21,226 bases of DNA, taken from contig DAQW01000014.1 in NCBI GenBank assembly GCA_002503045.1, forward strand, positions 2,593-23,818, written 5' to 3'. The position numbers were made by a program, and so were the translations under genes. Of this stretch, positions 1-7,447 are shown piece after piece (the first letter of the stretch is position 1; every line of letters starts with the position of its first letter). This DNA is from Euryarchaeota archaeon UBA39 (lineage in GTDB: Archaea > Thermoplasmatota > Poseidoniia > Poseidoniales > Thalassarchaeaceae). A model generated the notes under the pieces. That model saw only the letters and a list, made by a program, of their open reading frames with translations. It had not been told where the DNA came from and did not search any database.

Positions 1-380
1 ATATCCTCTTTACCATTAACCAAAGTTGGGATTAAACCAACATTGGCAGTATATCCTGCAGAATAAATCAATGCTGCTTCTACTCCCTTGAAATCAGCTG
101 CGACCTTTTCCGCCTCTAAATGGATATCCATAGTACCTGCAATTGCCCTTACTGAGCCACTACCTGCACCATATAATCTGGTTGCTTCTATTGCTGCATC
201 AACCACTTTCGGATGTGTCGATAGATTAAGATAATTATTTGCTGACAGCATTATTGTCTCTTTCCCATCAATAGACACTCGAGGTGCATTGGCTGATTCT
301 AAAACGGGTGGTTCCCAATTCAAACCTGATTTTTCAAGTTCTGCATATCGCTCTCTCATCCAATTGAGGTCCTTGGCCAT
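1..380 (-). CDS. Alpha-oxoamine synthase, glycine C-acetyltransferase (Kbl)-like, N-terminal part
   Basis: Reading back from an ATG at 378-380 gives an open frame of 126 codons that runs off the left edge. Conserved blocks of the PLP-dependent alpha-oxoamine synthase family are visible: SANNYLNL (about residues 46-53), GAGSGSVRAIAGT (71-83) followed by the conserved His87, and the stretch around IYSAGYTAN (105-113). The SVRxIxGTxxxH pattern is closest to glycine C-acetyltransferase, which makes or cleaves 2-amino-3-ketobutyrate with CoA in threonine/glycine metabolism. BioF (8-amino-7-oxononanoate synthase) belongs to the same family and cannot be excluded. The PLP-binding lysine lies outside the window. 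The gene is divergent from the PqqB-like gene across 77 bp. No Shine-Dalgarno sequence is obvious, so the transcript may be leaderless. Confidence 0.85.
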   Translation of the reverse strand, partial: MAKDLNWMRERYAELEKSGLNWEPPVLESANAPRVSIDGKETIMLSANNYLNLSTHPKVVDAAIEATRLYGAGSGSVRAIAGTMDIHLEAEKVAADFKGVEAALIYSAGYTANVGLIPTLVNGKED

Positions 381-457
381 ACAACCGCGATGTTCCTTTG
401 CAACATGATGGTTCCGTTCATCGCTGATTTGAAACGAAAGGACGGAGAGGACGTTTT
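381..457. promoter_or_regulatory. Divergent intergenic region with small inverted repeat
   Basis: This 77-bp space separates two genes that point away from each other, so it should hold both promoters. A 5-bp inverted repeat, ATGTT-N7-AACAT, lies at 390-406, just upstream of the minus-strand start, and could be an operator or chance. A Shine-Dalgarno-like GGAGAGG precedes the plus-strand ATG at 458 with a 7-base spacer. I see no convincing TATA box. Confidence 0.4.
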
Positions 458-1312
458 ATGGGACACAGCACTAGAGCTAAAATCCTAGGGATCTCCCAAG
501 ATGGAGGAGTACCTCATCCAGGATGTTATTGCAAAACTTGCGAAACATATGCAAGAACAAACATGCAACTATCCCCTACATCTCTAGGAATCATTGATGG
601 AGAACAGTTGCACTTAATCGATGTAAGTAGAGATTTAGATCGACAGCTAAGAAAAATTGCGGCTAAAGAAGTTACAGATATTTGGTTGACACACGGTCAT
701 TTAGGGCACATAGATGGAATAGGATTATTTGGAAAAGAAGTAATGAATTCTAAGGGAATAAATCTTCATGCGAGTCAGTCAATGATTGACTTAATCCAAA
801 ATTCTCCAAAGTGGAAAAATTTAATCGACGATGGAACATTTATCCCCTGTGAATTCAAAAGTAACGAACCTATTCAAATTTCTGATACTCTCCGAATTAC
901 TCCAATCCAAGTCCCTCACAGAGACGAATTGACAGATACGCATGCATTCAAAATCGAGGGAGCGAAAAAAACCATGCTCCACCTGCCCGATCATGATTCA
1001 TGGGATGAAACATTAGAGATGGTATCAATGAAAACAGTACATGAATGGTTTATTTCATTAAATGTAGATATCGTATTACTTGATGGCACATTTTGGTCGA
1101 AAAACGAATTAGGGCGACAAAATGATGTCCCTCATCCACCTGTTTTAGATTCATTAAAACGGTTAGGTAATAAGAAAAGTCAGAAAGTAGAAATCTACTT
1201 TATTCATTTTAACCACACAAACCCTCTTCTAAATCCCAAATCAGATGAAACAAAACGAATAAACGATTCAGGTTGGAAAATCTCGAAAGAAGGTGAGGTA
1301 TTTCTACTCTAA
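458..1312 (+). CDS. PqqB-like metallo-beta-lactamase-fold hydrolase
   Basis: The 284-residue protein looks like PqqB and its relatives. It starts with a glycine-rich strand and a GGVPHPGCYCKTC segment whose CxCxxC cysteines (C23, C25, C28) match the structural-zinc motif of PqqB. The metal motif is THGHLGH (H79, H81, H84), with glycine where most of the superfamily has aspartate (HxHxDH). His154 (VPHRDE), LPDHD (176-180) and IHFNHTNPLL (249-258) are further PqqB-like blocks. PqqB takes part in pyrroloquinoline quinone synthesis, but no pqqA, C, D or E is seen here, so the real substrate is unknown. A good Shine-Dalgarno sequence (GGAGAGG, 7-base spacer) supports the start. The protein is probably cytoplasmic; no signal peptide is visible. 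ribK follows 45 bp later and may be co-transcribed. Confidence 0.75.
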   Translation: MGHSTRAKILGISQDGGVPHPGCYCKTCETYARTNMQLSPTSLGIIDGEQLHLIDVSRDLDRQLRKIAAKEVTDIWLTHGHLGHIDGIGLFGKEVMNSKGINLHASQSMIDLIQNSPKWKNLIDDGTFIPCEFKSNEPIQISDTLRITPIQVPHRDELTDTHAFKIEGAKKTMLHLPDHDSWDETLEMVSMKTVHEWFISLNVDIVLLDGTFWSKNELGRQNDVPHPPVLDSLKRLGNKKSQKVEIYFIHFNHTNPLLNPKSDETKRINDSGWKISKEGEVFLL

Positions 1313-1357
1313 CAACCAAACGGAATAAGTAAATGGGGCGACTATTCGCACTACTAC

Positions 1358-1834
1358 ATGCGCCTCTCAGGAACGGTCACTAGTGGACTTGGTCGAGCGG
1401 CAATTTTCATGTCACAACCGCATTACCAAGACCAATTTCGAAAAATATTAGGAGCAACTGCTTGGCCAGGTACATTGAATGTCCATGTAGAAAATAGTGA
1501 CTTAAGCAACTACATCGCTTTACGCCAAAAAGCAGGAATTGATACCTTAGGCCTAAATGAAGAATTGATTGGAAAAGTTTCAGAAATTGATACTTCTTCT
1601 GTTGAAGCTCTTAGAATAAGAGGATTTCTTAGGGAAGGAAGATCGTTTGGAGGAGCAACCGCATTTGTTGCAGAAATTGGTACTTCTGAATCTGATGTAG
1701 TTCCTTGTGCAATTCTAATTCCTGATCTTACACGCCATGTAGAAGTGATAGAAGTAATTGCGGATGTGTTTTTGAGAGAATCTTTAGACCTTAGAGACGG
1801 TTCAGTCGTTAACCTCAATCTCTTCATCAATTGA
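1358..1834 (+). CDS. ribK: CTP-dependent riboflavin kinase
   Basis: This 158-residue protein matches the archaeal riboflavin kinase family (RibK, formerly DUF120), which phosphorylates riboflavin to FMN using CTP rather than ATP. The family's hallmarks are the N-terminal GTVTSGLG loop (residues 5-12), the helix with PHYQDQFRKILG, and PGTLNV (37-42). The C-terminal block HVEVIEVIADVFLRESLDL followed by DGSVVNL is also typical. The length is normal for a stand-alone kinase; there is no fused DNA-binding domain as in some archaea. The upstream gene is PqqB-like. The last 33 bases overlap the 3' end of truA on the other strand. An ATG at 1333 is out of frame, so the start at 1358 stands. Confidence 0.93.
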   Translation: MRLSGTVTSGLGRAAIFMSQPHYQDQFRKILGATAWPGTLNVHVENSDLSNYIALRQKAGIDTLGLNEELIGKVSEIDTSSVEALRIRGFLREGRSFGGATAFVAEIGTSESDVVPCAILIPDLTRHVEVIEVIADVFLRESLDLRDGSVVNLNLFIN

Positions 1835-2749
1835 AGTCATGCCCAAAATCCAGCCTCTCTGTAAAAATAATTCAATCTCCCTACGGGCTATTTCCTGCCA
1901 ACGCTCATGCATTCTTTCCTCACGACTAAATGGAGGATTTGACCAAGCCGCGACAGCTTCTGTTGGCATTAAATCAAGACTTGGTAAAGCAGAATGATTG
2001 ATTGTCCATAAAATAAGCCAATCTGCAGAAGAACGTCCGAGATCTATTAATTCATTAGGGCGATGTAATGCACGAATTACATCCGATAATTCAATTCTAT
2101 TGGTAGCAAGGCCATGTAAAGCGGAAGCAATCCGACGTACTTGATTCCATAAGAAAGATTCTGCTTCTATTCGGAAACCCACTACTCTACCTGAATAATC
2201 AACCCAAGGAGTACAACTATGGATGGTTCGAACCGTTGTCCTATTTTCCTCAACTCTACAAAAATTTGTAAAATCATGTCCTCCTTCAAAAATTCTACAC
2301 CAACGAGCAACTCGTTCAGGAGATACATCCACTGGCCAACCAGATAAGGCTTGAAGACGATAGTAGTAAACACGACGTTTTGCAACTCGAACAAATACAT
2401 CATCAGATACTGCATAGGCACCCCAAACAAAAATATCATCCGGTAATCTGTCGTTAATAGCTCTAAGGAAATTATCCTCTCCTATACTTGACCATCTTTC
2501 CGCAGGAAGATCAAATGAACCAAGATTCATCCTAACATGAACACCTGCATCTGTTCGTGACGAAATCCAAATATGGTTGTCTGAATCTAACCAATCAAGT
2601 TTTTTCAGTACTTTTTCTATTTCTCCTTGAACAGTGCGAACATCAGGCTGAAGTTGCGAACCATGGAATTTGTCTCCAAGGTATCCGAAACACAATACTA
2701 GTCGTTGAGTTTCTAATATTGAGGCCTCAGATTCTTCAGCCTCAGTCAT
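1802..2749 (-). CDS. truA: tRNA pseudouridine synthase A
   Basis: The protein (315 residues) is a TruA-type pseudouridine synthase, which isomerises uridines at about positions 38-40 of the tRNA anticodon stem. Visible motifs are the N-terminal GYLGDKFHGSQLQP strand, SSRTDAGVH (63-71) carrying the catalytic Asp67, RVYYYRL (126-132), GHDFTNFCR (157-165) and FLWNQVRRI (199-207). The C-terminal 70 residues are longer than the minimal enzyme and end in an acidic tail. The TPR-like gene lies only 9 bp upstream, so the two are probably co-transcribed. The 3' end overlaps ribK by 33 bp in convergent orientation. Confidence 0.95.
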   Translation of the reverse strand: MTEAEESEASILETQRLVLCFGYLGDKFHGSQLQPDVRTVQGEIEKVLKKLDWLDSDNHIWISSRTDAGVHVRMNLGSFDLPAERWSSIGEDNFLRAINDRLPDDIFVWGAYAVSDDVFVRVAKRRVYYYRLQALSGWPVDVSPERVARWCRIFEGGHDFTNFCRVEENRTTVRTIHSCTPWVDYSGRVVGFRIEAESFLWNQVRRIASALHGLATNRIELSDVIRALHRPNELIDLGRSSADWLILWTINHSALPSLDLMPTEAVAAWSNPPFSREERMHERWQEIARREIELFLQRGWILGMTSIDEEIEVND

Positions 2750-2758
2750 GTTTCGCCC

Positions 2759-3307
2759 TCACTCTTCGAGTGCGAGATATTCCACGGCTTCCTCTGTTGA
2801 TGCGAATCCCATCCCTAGGAAAGCGAACTCGACTGCGACTGGAATAAACTGCTTTGCGAATGCTTCACTTCTGTCGAAGTTGGTTTTGAAATCAATGTTG
2901 TCAATAAGCATCTTAGCCGCTTGGAAAAGATCGGCAGAAACATCAAAATCATCAGAAGAATCTCCTAATTCTTTCAGTTTCTTTAGTTCTCTTATCGCTT
3001 TAGGAATCCTATCGAATTCAATCAAAGCATTGGCTAAAGCAGCTTGATATTCTGTACTCTCAGGATCCATTTTTGCTGCTTTTTGGAAATAAGCGGCAAC
3101 CTGTCCTTCATTTATTCTCTCTTTGCCCTTTTCATCGAAATTTCCATTGGCTTGAATCTCAAAAAGTGCAGCTTCTGCCCAACCATGAAAACCTACTGGA
3201 CTGTCACCATGTGCCTCGATTATTGCCTCAAAATTCGCCATTGCACCCATGTAATCTCCACTCATAATACATTGTGCTGCCTTAACTGTCAATTCTTCAT
3301 CCACCAT
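2759..3307 (-). CDS. TPR-like repeat protein
   Basis: This 182-residue, mostly helical acidic protein has tetratricopeptide-like helices. One is seen in GDYMGAMANFEAIIEAHGDSP and another in the VAAYFQKAAKMDP segment, followed by EYQAALANALIEFDRIPKAIREL. Such repeats mediate protein-protein contacts; no catalytic motif is visible. I chose the internal ATG at 3305-3307 (MVDEELT) because the 13 codons upstream (MMNYRCRRPSGGH) do not look like protein of this family; the longer form would start at 3346. The gene follows the PH-domain membrane protein after 61 bp and precedes truA by 9 bp. Its function is unknown. Confidence 0.7.
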   Translation of the reverse strand: MVDEELTVKAAQCIMSGDYMGAMANFEAIIEAHGDSPVGFHGWAEAALFEIQANGNFDEKGKERINEGQVAAYFQKAAKMDPESTEYQAALANALIEFDRIPKAIRELKKLKELGDSSDDFDVSADLFQAAKMLIDNIDFKTNFDRSEAFAKQFIPVAVEFAFLGMGFASTEEAVEYLALEE

Positions 3308-3368
3308 GTGACCACCAGAGGGTCGTCTGCACCGGTAGTTCATCAACGGTGCGGATGAATTGAAATGT

Positions 3369-4409
3369 CTAAACTAACTCAATCTCCGAAGATTCATCTG
3401 AAACTTGAGGTTCTTCAACACCAGCAGATTCGCCATCTGTCGGAGCACCGGGTCTAGTTCGCAATTCATTTACCAATGCATAAACATCCATTGGTCTTCG
3501 AATCCCATAGAAACAATCTTCTGGATCTAAATCTACTGTAGTTCTGGTTCTCTGAAGACGGATGACCACGAACAATAATCGAATCATTCGAATAATGAAA
3601 TTACTACTCTGTTTGGTTGCTGCATCTGAAACTTCTGCAGCGGCACCGCCGCCTACTGAGATGGAATCTTCTCGCAAACCCATTCCGGATGCAGTTATGA
3701 CGTGAAGACTACCATAGCCGAATATCCGTCCAATCAAACTTCTTTCTACTTTCAGATTCTCAATTTTTGTCAAACTAATCGCATGACTATTCGCATCAAT
3801 GAATTTCAAAAATTCTTTCTTAAGGTAAACTTGCTTGTCGGTAATAACATAGGTAAAGGCGCGCTGATACATTACCGTTAAAACAAACATTACAGAAGAA
3901 TATATGACTCCAAAATAGAGATAAAACGAATCATTCCAATCTGGGAGAAAACCACTAGGGGCTTCTGCAACGAGACCAATTAATACTCCAGCAGGACCAT
4001 CAGTAAACACCCATTCAAGGAAGAAAAATCCAGGTGTTAATGAAATTAACAGTAAAGAAACCGTATACCATCGTCCAGATGTACTGAAATTAACAAAATT
4101 ATTGCACCAAGTTATTGCCAACATTAGTACAAAGAAACCAGTTACTCCAAACAGATCTGAGAGCCCATGAAGTATTGACAAGAAAGAAGACAATCCTCCT
4201 TCTCCTGACGGACTATTCATTGTAGCACCCCACCAGAATAACATATGAATAATGAATACGGTAAATACCAAAACGTATCTTGGAAACATCGAAAGAAAAC
4301 TTGGGCCTGAACGATAAAATGGTTGTTCGTAGGAAGACATCTCAGGAACTGCACGTCGTGCAGCCTCAACATCTAACCCTTCCTTAAATGACTCCATTTT
4401 CTCCCCCAT
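3369..4409 (-). CDS. Membrane protein with bacterial PH-like (bPH2/YdbS-type) domain
   Basis: The 346-residue protein has about four predicted membrane segments (roughly residues 44-62, 85-102, 115-135, 160-180). A cytoplasmic domain follows, beginning YVITDKQVYLKKEF and continuing ISLTKIENLKVERSLIGRIFGYGSLHVITASG. That pattern is typical of the bPH2 (YdbS/YdbT) domain. The domain seems interrupted by a 45-50-residue Gly/Ala/Ser and then hydrophobic insert (about 243-290), and resumes with a DPEDCFYGIRRP segment. The C-terminus is acidic and probably disordered. Proteins of this type are membrane-associated and of poorly known function. The start is supported by GAGGGA five bases before the ATG. 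The gene sits 63 bp downstream of the tryptophan-rich gene in the same run. Confidence 0.72.
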   Translation of the reverse strand: MGEKMESFKEGLDVEAARRAVPEMSSYEQPFYRSGPSFLSMFPRYVLVFTVFIIHMLFWWGATMNSPSGEGGLSSFLSILHGLSDLFGVTGFFVLMLAITWCNNFVNFSTSGRWYTVSLLLISLTPGFFFLEWVFTDGPAGVLIGLVAEAPSGFLPDWNDSFYLYFGVIYSSVMFVLTVMYQRAFTYVITDKQVYLKKEFLKFIDANSHAISLTKIENLKVERSLIGRIFGYGSLHVITASGMGLREDSISVGGGAAAEVSDAATKQSSNFIIRMIRLLFVVIRLQRTRTTVDLDPEDCFYGIRRPMDVYALVNELRTRPGAPTDGESAGVEEPQVSDESSEIELV

Positions 4410-4472
4410 GTCTATCCCTCTGTTACAATGTCTTACGGGTTCGTATTTAACGACATTCCGGTAACGTTCATC

Positions 4473-5642
4473 TTAATGCAAAATTCCCCATGAATGCTCA
4501 GCATTTCCTCTTATCCAAGAATAGTCAGAAGCAGTGCGCACCTCAACCTCATCCATAATTACTAATTTCTTGACCGTTAATGGATACTCGTTGTAAGTAA
4601 AATGAGATTCAAGACCCATTCTAGTAGGTTGATCAAAGGTCCAATGTGCCCTACTGGTAGCATCTAAAATCATACTTAATTGTGTCCTCCCATTCCAAAC
4701 TCGAATCTTAAATGATGGTAGAGCGTTTCCATCTGAATCTAACAATGAATCAGAATTAGATTTTATCAACTCTACTTCACATCGTTCAAATCTTTCAGTT
4801 CTACCCCTACGAGCGTCGTGAAATAATCCAGCGGTTCGAAGGGGTAATCTATGCCTATCCCTTCGTTTCCAAGGAGTAGAATCATTGGCAGTTACAGAAA
4901 GGGAAATATGAGGCATGAACCAATCAAAATATGAGCCATCGTCAAAATGTAAGAAACCCCAAAACCAAGGAACTGAGGGTGCTTGAACGACAACTTTCTG
5001 AAAATATGCTGTTCCTTCAACATCTTTACCATCAATCGTTCCAGATGTTTTAGTCCCATGTAAACGGAGAATATCATACCCCATCGATCCAGTAAACAAG
5101 TTATGTGATCTAGTTGCCGCAGAAAGAGGTGGGTTCCAAGGAGTCATTTCTAAATTAAAAGAAGAAGGAGCACCTTGATCAACCATTTTTTTGTCTGACA
5201 TTAAACGTAACCAAAAAGCACTATTATCGGGCCTAAGGCCCATTGACAAATCATCTTCAGTCAGAGGAACAATCGCACCTCCAGCGTCATCTGAAGGCCA
5301 GAGTTTATGCCGATGGTCAAGAGCTAGCATTCTGCATTTTCTTAATAATAATGGCTCAAACATTTTCTCTCCATCATACCACCATGCACAAACCATCCCC
5401 CCTAATGTATGTCCTCCATCATCATCTGTATGGAAACGTTGGCCTTCCCAAGGGACTCCATTCACGTCAATTGAAACTGTATCCTTTGTCGACCAAAGAA
5501 CCATCAGCTGTTTTGATCGTTCAGGATGTTCCTCGCAGGGTAAAACAACCAACCACCACCACCATTGCCAAGTTAAGCGATGTAAGGGCGGCAAGAAATC
5601 GAGGCGCCAAAGGGTATCGATATCCCCCTCGAAACGATCCAT
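4473..5642 (-). CDS. Conserved-looking Trp-rich protein of unknown function, possibly AttH/CrtC lipocalin-like
   Basis: I do not firmly recognise this 389-residue protein. It is very rich in tryptophan and aromatic residues and has no membrane segment or clear signal peptide. The N-terminal LTWQWWWWLVVL (23-34), the central GTAYFQKVVV with PWFWGFLHFDDGSYFDWF (about 210-242) and the C-terminal RGNAEHSWG (378-386) recall the layout of the AttH/CrtC (hydroxyneurosporene synthase-like) double-lipocalin fold. That fold has an EWWY-like start, a central W-x-W...DG block and a late E..G motif. This is a weak analogy. The fold is linked to isoprenoid or lipid substrates. The gene follows the second ABC permease by 38 bp, so a role with that transporter is plausible. 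The ATG at 5642 has no clear Shine-Dalgarno sequence. Confidence 0.7.
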   Translation of the reverse strand: MDRFEGDIDTLWRLDFLPPLHRLTWQWWWWLVVLPCEEHPERSKQLMVLWSTKDTVSIDVNGVPWEGQRFHTDDDGGHTLGGMVCAWWYDGEKMFEPLLLRKCRMLALDHRHKLWPSDDAGGAIVPLTEDDLSMGLRPDNSAFWLRLMSDKKMVDQGAPSSFNLEMTPWNPPLSAATRSHNLFTGSMGYDILRLHGTKTSGTIDGKDVEGTAYFQKVVVQAPSVPWFWGFLHFDDGSYFDWFMPHISLSVTANDSTPWKRRDRHRLPLRTAGLFHDARRGRTERFERCEVELIKSNSDSLLDSDGNALPSFKIRVWNGRTQLSMILDATSRAHWTFDQPTRMGLESHFTYNEYPLTVKKLVIMDEVEVRTASDYSWIRGNAEHSWGILH

Positions 5643-5680
5643 GGGCAGCGAGGTGCAGTAAGGCTGATGAATTTAATACC

Positions 5681-7447
5681 CTAATCAATCTCTCTTCTAC
5701 CCAAGAAAGATTGACCAATTAAAATCCAAATCCCGATATATAACAACAAGACAAATGATGAAACCAACAAAGAGGCAATTGGAGAACCCGGGACCATAAC
5801 AGGTTCATTCCAAAATATTGAGAACACTACTGAGGAATTAAATAAACCAGAACCAATGATATCATAGTAGCCAGAATCAGGCCATGCAATTAATGCTGCA
5901 GAATTAACCATCTCCAACCCCCAATGTGAGATTGAAAGCCATGCGACAATACTTTGACCGGAAGAAAGCAAGGAAAAGAAGGCCATGATAAATTCCCATA
6001 CACCCATAACCATTGCAATATAAATTCCAAACTTCTTTGAAATCACTCCGAGAGCAGAAAATGTAGTTGAATAAGCCAACAAAACAAGGGCAGAAGTAAT
6101 TCCAATAATCAGCCAAACTGTCAAATCTTCAAACCTAAATATAGAATCCCCTGGGCCGATGAAACTAGTAACTAATCCAACTAAAATTGCTAAAATAATC
6201 ATGTATGGTGCAGCAATAGACATAAATCCAAGAATACGATAAACGAAAAATTCAGCGCGATGGATTGGCTTTCCAACCAAATAATACATGGTACCAGAAG
6301 CCATCTCATCCCGAATCAAACCAGTAGCTAAAAACAATGGAATGAAAATCCCTAACAAAAACAAAAATGCCACTTTTCCGACTGCAAGAACGAATCCTCG
6401 ATGTAATGATTCCAAGACAAATTCATCTTCTGAGGGATCTTCATCTACTAATTGATCCGCTTCAATGGAAACTAAATTCCCTTGATCGTCATAAACAAGT
6501 TCCACATCACAGCTTATTCCATTTCGATTAGAATCAGAATTGAAACTGAAACTATCATCCCAAAAGAACTGAGGGTTCGATGTAAATGACGAATCTGCAA
6601 TAATATCCCAATCACGTAAACAATCTCCATCGTCATCGAATCCCTGACTAGTATTGCCAGATGAAACGTCAATATCAAATCCATCTTCATCAATATACAT
6701 CGACCTTGGATCCTGAGGGATAGGAGTCTCGGAGGCCCCTACAAAATCACCCCATTCAAGATACTGATACCATTTTTCTGATTCAACTCCTACTGTTCCA
6801 TTTACTTGAATCAATCCATTAAATCGGATTGTTCCTTGAGAAGTTAAACAAGAGCGCCCAATTTGCAAGTCATATTCTTCCTCGTAATCTGTACAATCAG
6901 TAAAATTCCCTACCTGTGCCCATCCTTTATTCAGAGTATTTGGAGGATTTCCAATCCATGTGTATGATTCTATAATTGCATTCCCTCGATAGGTATGATT
7001 TCCAGTATGATTTGCTTCATTCCAATTAAGCCACTCATCACTAACAAAAACACCTGAACCGGGGAATTCAGCACTATTCCAATCAGATGTACCCCACTTC
7101 CTTTCTTGCCCAAGAGGATAGCCGTCTTCATCCCAATCTTCTGAGTCACCGTCATCATCTACAGGTTCAATTCCTTCGACCATTGCTTCTGCATATGTTG
7201 CCAACAAGAGTACCATCAGTAAGAAACCAACTCCTCCAATTACCCAAGTAGAAGCACGCACTCTAAGTTGACGAGCAGTAAACTCAATTATTGCACCAGC
7301 CTTCCTATCTAAACCGCTCCAAACACTGTTGAGAATAATTCGGTCAGGTAATGCTGATACAGGAGGATTGGAAGTACCCTGAAGAGGAGAAATAGGTTGT
7401 TGGTCAGAGACCAAAGTTAAATCCTGATCACGCGTTTTTTCAGTCAC
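5681..7447 (-). CDS. ABC-2 type permease with large extracytoplasmic acidic loop
   Basis: This 588-residue ABC-2 permease has a ~65-residue cytoplasmic N-terminus and six likely membrane segments (about 66-88, 351-378, 406-430, 443-465, 473-494, 556-580). The family block RDEMASGTMYYLVGKPIHR follows the second segment. Between segments 1 and 2 lies a ~260-residue loop expected outside the cell. It has acidic Ca-site-like runs (DDDGDSEDWDEDG 97-109, DDDGDCLRDWD 271-281, DSNRNGISCD 305-314), at least five N-glycosylation sequons (N146, N150, N181, N216, N265) and four cysteines (185, 200, 276, 313). The start is GTG, overlapping the upstream ATPase stop (GTGA) and preceded by GGAGGGG, so it is translationally coupled. 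The substrate is unknown. Confidence 0.88.
   Translation of the reverse strand: MTEKTRDQDLTLVSDQQPISPLQGTSNPPVSALPDRIILNSVWSGLDRKAGAIIEFTARQLRVRASTWVIGGVGFLLMVLLLATYAEAMVEGIEPVDDDGDSEDWDEDGYPLGQERKWGTSDWNSAEFPGSGVFVSDEWLNWNEANHTGNHTYRGNAIIESYTWIGNPPNTLNKGWAQVGNFTDCTDYEEEYDLQIGRSCLTSQGTIRFNGLIQVNGTVGVESEKWYQYLEWGDFVGASETPIPQDPRSMYIDEDGFDIDVSSGNTSQGFDDDGDCLRDWDIIADSSFTSNPQFFWDDSFSFNSDSNRNGISCDVELVYDDQGNLVSIEADQLVDEDPSEDEFVLESLHRGFVLAVGKVAFLFLLGIFIPLFLATGLIRDEMASGTMYYLVGKPIHRAEFFVYRILGFMSIAAPYMIILAILVGLVTSFIGPGDSIFRFEDLTVWLIIGITSALVLLAYSTTFSALGVISKKFGIYIAMVMGVWEFIMAFFSLLSSGQSIVAWLSISHWGLEMVNSAALIAWPDSGYYDIIGSGLFNSSVVFSIFWNEPVMVPGSPIASLLVSSFVLLLYIGIWILIGQSFLGRREID

Noticed and set aside
1510..1830. 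Minus-strand 106-codon frame within ribK
   Set aside because: It is a Ser-rich shadow of the ribK frame with no family features or start signal.
3308..3346. Upstream start for the TPR-like protein
   Set aside because: The 13 extra residues (MMNYRCRRPSGGH) do not resemble a helical repeat protein; the ATG at 3307 gives a more natural N-terminus, although the longer form is not disproved.
5191..5722. Two long plus-strand open frames (156 and 159 codons) opposite the Trp-rich gene
   Set aside because: They lie antisense to a better-supported coding frame, have low-complexity His/Ser-rich translations, and show no ribosome site or family motif.
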